Translations under genes and position numbers: made by a program
Part shown: positions 61,708 through 64,000 of the stretch, piece by piece
How the letters are laid out: each line of letters starts with the position of its first letter
Position numbering within the stretch: the first letter of the stretch is position 1
Assembly: GCF_019061205.1 (NCBI RefSeq)
Contig: NZ_JAHQYH010000001.1
Location: 62,001-126,000, forward strand
Reading direction: 5' to 3'
From: Apilactobacillus waqarii
GTDB taxonomy: Bacteria; Bacillota; Bacilli; Lactobacillales; Lactobacillaceae
DNA length: 64,000 bases
The notes under the pieces: generated by a model
The model's input: the letters and a program-made list of their open reading frames with translations, nothing else
The model's database searches: none
Told to the model about the DNA's origin: nothing

Positions 61708-62565
61708 ATGAGCAATATTATTGATGGAAGATCTTTAGCAAAGAAAGTTAATGAAGAGACTGCAGATATGGTCTCAGAATTAAACGAACAAGGTAAAAAT
61801 CCTTGTCTAGCTGTGATTATCGTCGGGGATGATCAAGCTAGCCACCGCTATGTGAGAAGCAAGCATAAGAAAGCTCAACAATTAGGAATTAAGTCAATCG
61901 TTAAGGCTCTTCCTGCAGAAACCACTGAAGACGAATTATTAAACATATTGAACGACTATAATCATGACGATGACATTGATGCAATTTTGATTCAATCACC
62001 ACTACCAAAACACATCAACGAAAAATACGTTATGAGTCAAATTAACCCAGATAAAGACGTGGATGGATTCCAAGTGATTAATTCTGGTAAGTTATTCTTA
62101 AACGAACAAAGTAACTATCCTGTTGCATGTACACCAAAGGGTGTTATGACTATGTTTGAAGAATATGGTATTGATTTAAAGGGTAAAAAAGCAGTCGTAA
62201 TTGGTAGAAGTACCATCGTGGGTAGACCAATGGCAGCTTTATTAATCAATGCTGGTGCAGAAGTAACAGTGTTAAACCATTATGCAAATATTAAAGAATA
62301 CACATTAGACGCCGATATTATCGTATCTGCTACTGGTAAGGTTAATACAGTAACAGAAAGTGATGTAAAAGATGGCGTAGTTGTAATTGACGTTGGTCAA
62401 AACGTGAATGATGAAGGTAAATTAGTTGGAGACGTTGATTATGATGGTATTGCTAAGAAAGCCTCATACATAACTCCTGTACCTGGTGGTGTTGGTCCAA
62501 TGACCATCGCTACATTGATGAGACAAACCGTAGAACTATCAAAGTGGAGTGATATTAATGGGTAA
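61708..62565 (+). CDS. folD: Methylene-THF dehydrogenase/methenyl-THF cyclohydrolase
   Basis: FolD interconverts one-carbon folates with NADP. The 285 residues have the substrate site VGDDQASHRYVRSKHKKAQQLGI near 35-57 with the catalytic Lys, QSPLPKHI near 98 and GRSTIVGRPMA near 167 for the cofactor, and TPVPGGVGPMTIATLM near 260. TTTGGAGG precedes the ATG. Its last eight bases overlap xseA. Confidence 0.96.
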   Translation: MSNIIDGRSLAKKVNEETADMVSELNEQGKNPCLAVIIVGDDQASHRYVRSKHKKAQQLGIKSIVKALPAETTEDELLNILNDYNHDDDIDAILIQSPLPKHINEKYVMSQINPDKDVDGFQVINSGKLFLNEQSNYPVACTPKGVMTMFEEYGIDLKGKKAVVIGRSTIVGRPMAALLINAGAEVTVLNHYANIKEYTLDADIIVSATGKVNTVTESDVKDGVVVIDVGQNVNDEGKLVGDVDYDGIAKKASYITPVPGGVGPMTIATLMRQTVELSKWSDING

Positions 62566-63898
62566 TGATTACCTAAGTGTTAGCGATTTAACAAGCTATA
62601 TTAAGAAAAAATTTGATCGTGATCCCTATCTAGATAAGGTTTATTTAACTGGTGAAATTTCTAACTTTAGATTGAGACCAGCACATCAATACTTTAGCTT
62701 GAAGGATGATAACGCTAAGATTAGCGCTATCATGTTTAAATCTGCTTTCGATAAGGTTAAGTTTAAACCCGAAGAAGGAATGAAAGTATTAGTTACTGGT
62801 AGAATTTCAGTCTATGAAGCAACCGGTAACTATCAAATTTATATTGATCACATGGAACCAGATGGTGTTGGTGCCTTGTATCAAGCATATGAACAATTAA
62901 AGAAAAAACTATCTGATGAAGGATTATTCAATGCTCCTAAAAAGGCCTTGGAAAAGTATCCAAAGAGAATTGCGGTAGTTACTTCACCTAGTGGAGCTGT
63001 TATTAGAGATATTATTACAACCACTAGAAGAAGATATCCAATTGCTCAAATCGTTTTATATCCTGCCGTCGTGCAAGGGGATGCAGCCGCTTCTGACATT
63101 GTTCGTCAAATCAATCGTGTAAATGAACGAGGTGATTTTGACACATTAATTATTGGACGTGGTGGAGGTTCGATTGAAGACCTTTGGCCATTTAACGAAG
63201 AAATCGTTGCCAGAGCAATCTTCGATAGTAAGATTCCAGTGATTTCTTCAGTTGGACACGAAACCGACACAACAATTGCTGATTTAGTTGCGGATGTAAG
63301 AGCAGCTACACCAACCGCTGCTGCTGAATTAGCGGTACCAGTATTGACTGAAGTCATGACTGATATTAAAAATGACCAAGTACGAATTTTTAATGCTTTT
63401 AGAAACAAGTTAAATCAATTACAACAACGTTTAGCTAAAATCCAACAATCATACATTTTCAAGCAACCTGAACGTTTGTATGATTCATACGTCCAAAAGA
63501 TTGATATGCTAAACGAAAGATTGATGAACGCTCTAAAGGAAAAAATCAACCAGTCCGATAGAAAGTTAAATGATTTAGTATATAATCTAAAAATTAATTC
63601 ACCAAAGAACTTAATTAAAGAACAACAACAAGCTTTACAAGTACAAGAAAATCAATTAAAGAGAAACATTATGTTGTTGATTCAAAATAAGCAAAATCAA
63701 CTAACACAGAGAATTGACGCTTTAGATCATTTAAGCCCGTTAAAGGTTATGTCTCGCGGATTTAGTTTTACAACTAATAGCGAAGGCAAGGTCGTAAAGA
63801 AAATTGACGACATTAAGAAAAATGATGATATTGAACTAAAATTAATTGATGGATATGCGAAAGCAACTGTTAACGAAGTGAAAAAGGAGAGTAAATAA
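62558..63898 (+). CDS. xseA: Exodeoxyribonuclease VII large subunit
   Basis: XseA with XseB degrades single-stranded DNA. The 446 residues begin with an OB fold (about 5-105; VYLTGEISNFRLRPAHQYFSLKDDNAKI), then the catalytic region VVTSPSGAVIRDI near 143, GRGGGSIEDLWPFNEE near 205 and SSVGHETDTTIADLVADVRAATPTAAAE near 230-257, and a long coiled coil (about 280-400). ATG 62558 overlaps folD by eight bases; the frame open from 62549 has no site. Confidence 0.95.
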   Translation: MGNDYLSVSDLTSYIKKKFDRDPYLDKVYLTGEISNFRLRPAHQYFSLKDDNAKISAIMFKSAFDKVKFKPEEGMKVLVTGRISVYEATGNYQIYIDHMEPDGVGALYQAYEQLKKKLSDEGLFNAPKKALEKYPKRIAVVTSPSGAVIRDIITTTRRRYPIAQIVLYPAVVQGDAAASDIVRQINRVNERGDFDTLIIGRGGGSIEDLWPFNEEIVARAIFDSKIPVISSVGHETDTTIADLVADVRAATPTAAAELAVPVLTEVMTDIKNDQVRIFNAFRNKLNQLQQRLAKIQQSYIFKQPERLYDSYVQKIDMLNERLMNALKEKINQSDRKLNDLVYNLKINSPKNLIKEQQQALQVQENQLKRNIMLLIQNKQNQLTQRIDALDHLSPLKVMSRGFSFTTNSEGKVVKKIDDIKKNDDIELKLIDGYAKATVNEVKKESK

Positions 63899-64000
63899 TG
63901 GCTGAAAAAGCAAGCTTTGAAGATAACATGAACAAACTAGAACAAATCGTTTCCGAATTAGAACAAGGTGACATTCCTTTGGAAAAGGCACTAAGTGAAT
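63898..64000 (+). CDS. xseB: Exodeoxyribonuclease VII small subunit (partial)
   Basis: The window ends 34 codons into this gene. The visible sequence MAEKASFEDNMNKLEQIVSELEQGDIPLEKALSE has the XseB signature (F-E-x-x-L-x-x-L-E-x-I-V, then G-D-x-P-L-E-x-A). Its ATG overlaps the xseA stop by one base. AAAGGAGAG is the ribosome site. XseB forms an elongated helical partner of XseA. Confidence 0.93.
   Translation, partial: MAEKASFEDNMNKLEQIVSELEQGDIPLEKALSE

Overview
The window is a contiguous piece of a low-GC Firmicutes chromosome. Gene content and order point to Lactobacillaceae: L33 with three cysteines, Prp-processed L27, a long 316-residue thymidylate synthase, DUF3042 and DUF2929 proteins, a T-box pheST and the rpmG-fthC-rhomboid-yqgQ-glcK cluster. 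dnaE is followed directly by pyk with no pfkA between them. That fits an obligately heterofermentative genus such as Apilactobacillus, Fructilactobacillus or Lentilactobacillus, but the genus is an inference. Nearly everything is core housekeeping. I see no IS element, prophage, CRISPR array, restriction system or toxin cluster.

Layout. 1-10.4 kb: a Nif3-family protein, pepT, a CtsR-type clpB, a small membrane protein, dnaE and pyk. 10.4-19.3 kb: cvfB, xerD, a degenerate ribT, scpA-scpB-rluB (chromosome segregation and pseudouridine synthase), an FMN riboswitch with the riboflavin transporter ribU, ypbB-recQ, a LysM protein and cmk. 19.3-30 kb: ribosomal S1-like protein, der, hup, a TPR protein, a non-catalytic recombinase-like protein on the minus strand, cca, an Uup-type ABC-F protein and thyA-dfrA. 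29-37.8 kb: SGNH hydrolase-ypmS-yozE, rbgA-rnhB-dprA-topA-xerC and an aldose 1-epimerase homologue with a CcpA site in its promoter. 37.8-39.1 kb on the minus strand: yidC and acyP. 39.2-47 kb: TrmH methyltransferase, HD protein, HxlR regulator, T-box pheST, mltG, udk and greA. 47-49.6 kb on the minus strand: a large YfhO-family membrane protein. 49.7-58 kb: a class B PBP, rpmG, fthC, rhomboid protease, yqgQ, glcK, a rhodanese-like protein, DUF3042 (minus), miaA and glnRA. 58-64 kb: an unrecognised protein, tRNA-Arg(TCT), the L21 leader with rplU-prp-rpmA, efp, an Asp23-family protein, nusB, folD, xseA and the start of xseB.

Gene order closely follows Bacillus subtilis blocks (ypbB-recQ-ypbE-cmk-ypfD-der-hup, ypmR-ypmS-yozE, rpmG-yqgN-yqgP-yqgQ-glcK, yqhY-nusB-folD-xseAB), with pieces missing. 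The rib biosynthesis genes are gone while an apparently dead ribT and a riboswitch-controlled transporter remain. pfkA is absent beside pyk, and trmFO and hslVU are absent around xerC. Regulatory sites readable from sequence are a CtsR operator, FMN riboswitch, T-box, L21 leader, GlnR operator and cre site.

Transcription signals are compact. Extended -10 promoters (TGCTAWAAT and variants) recur, and at two places (clpB and the TPR gene) the -10 element lies directly against an intrinsic terminator, so the predicted start point falls inside the terminator's left arm. TTG is a frequent start codon (eight genes). I found no convincing undescribed multi-gene system. The best leads are the nested promoter-terminator architecture, the orphan RibT-like protein, the catalytically empty recombinase relative and the unrecognised gene after glnA.
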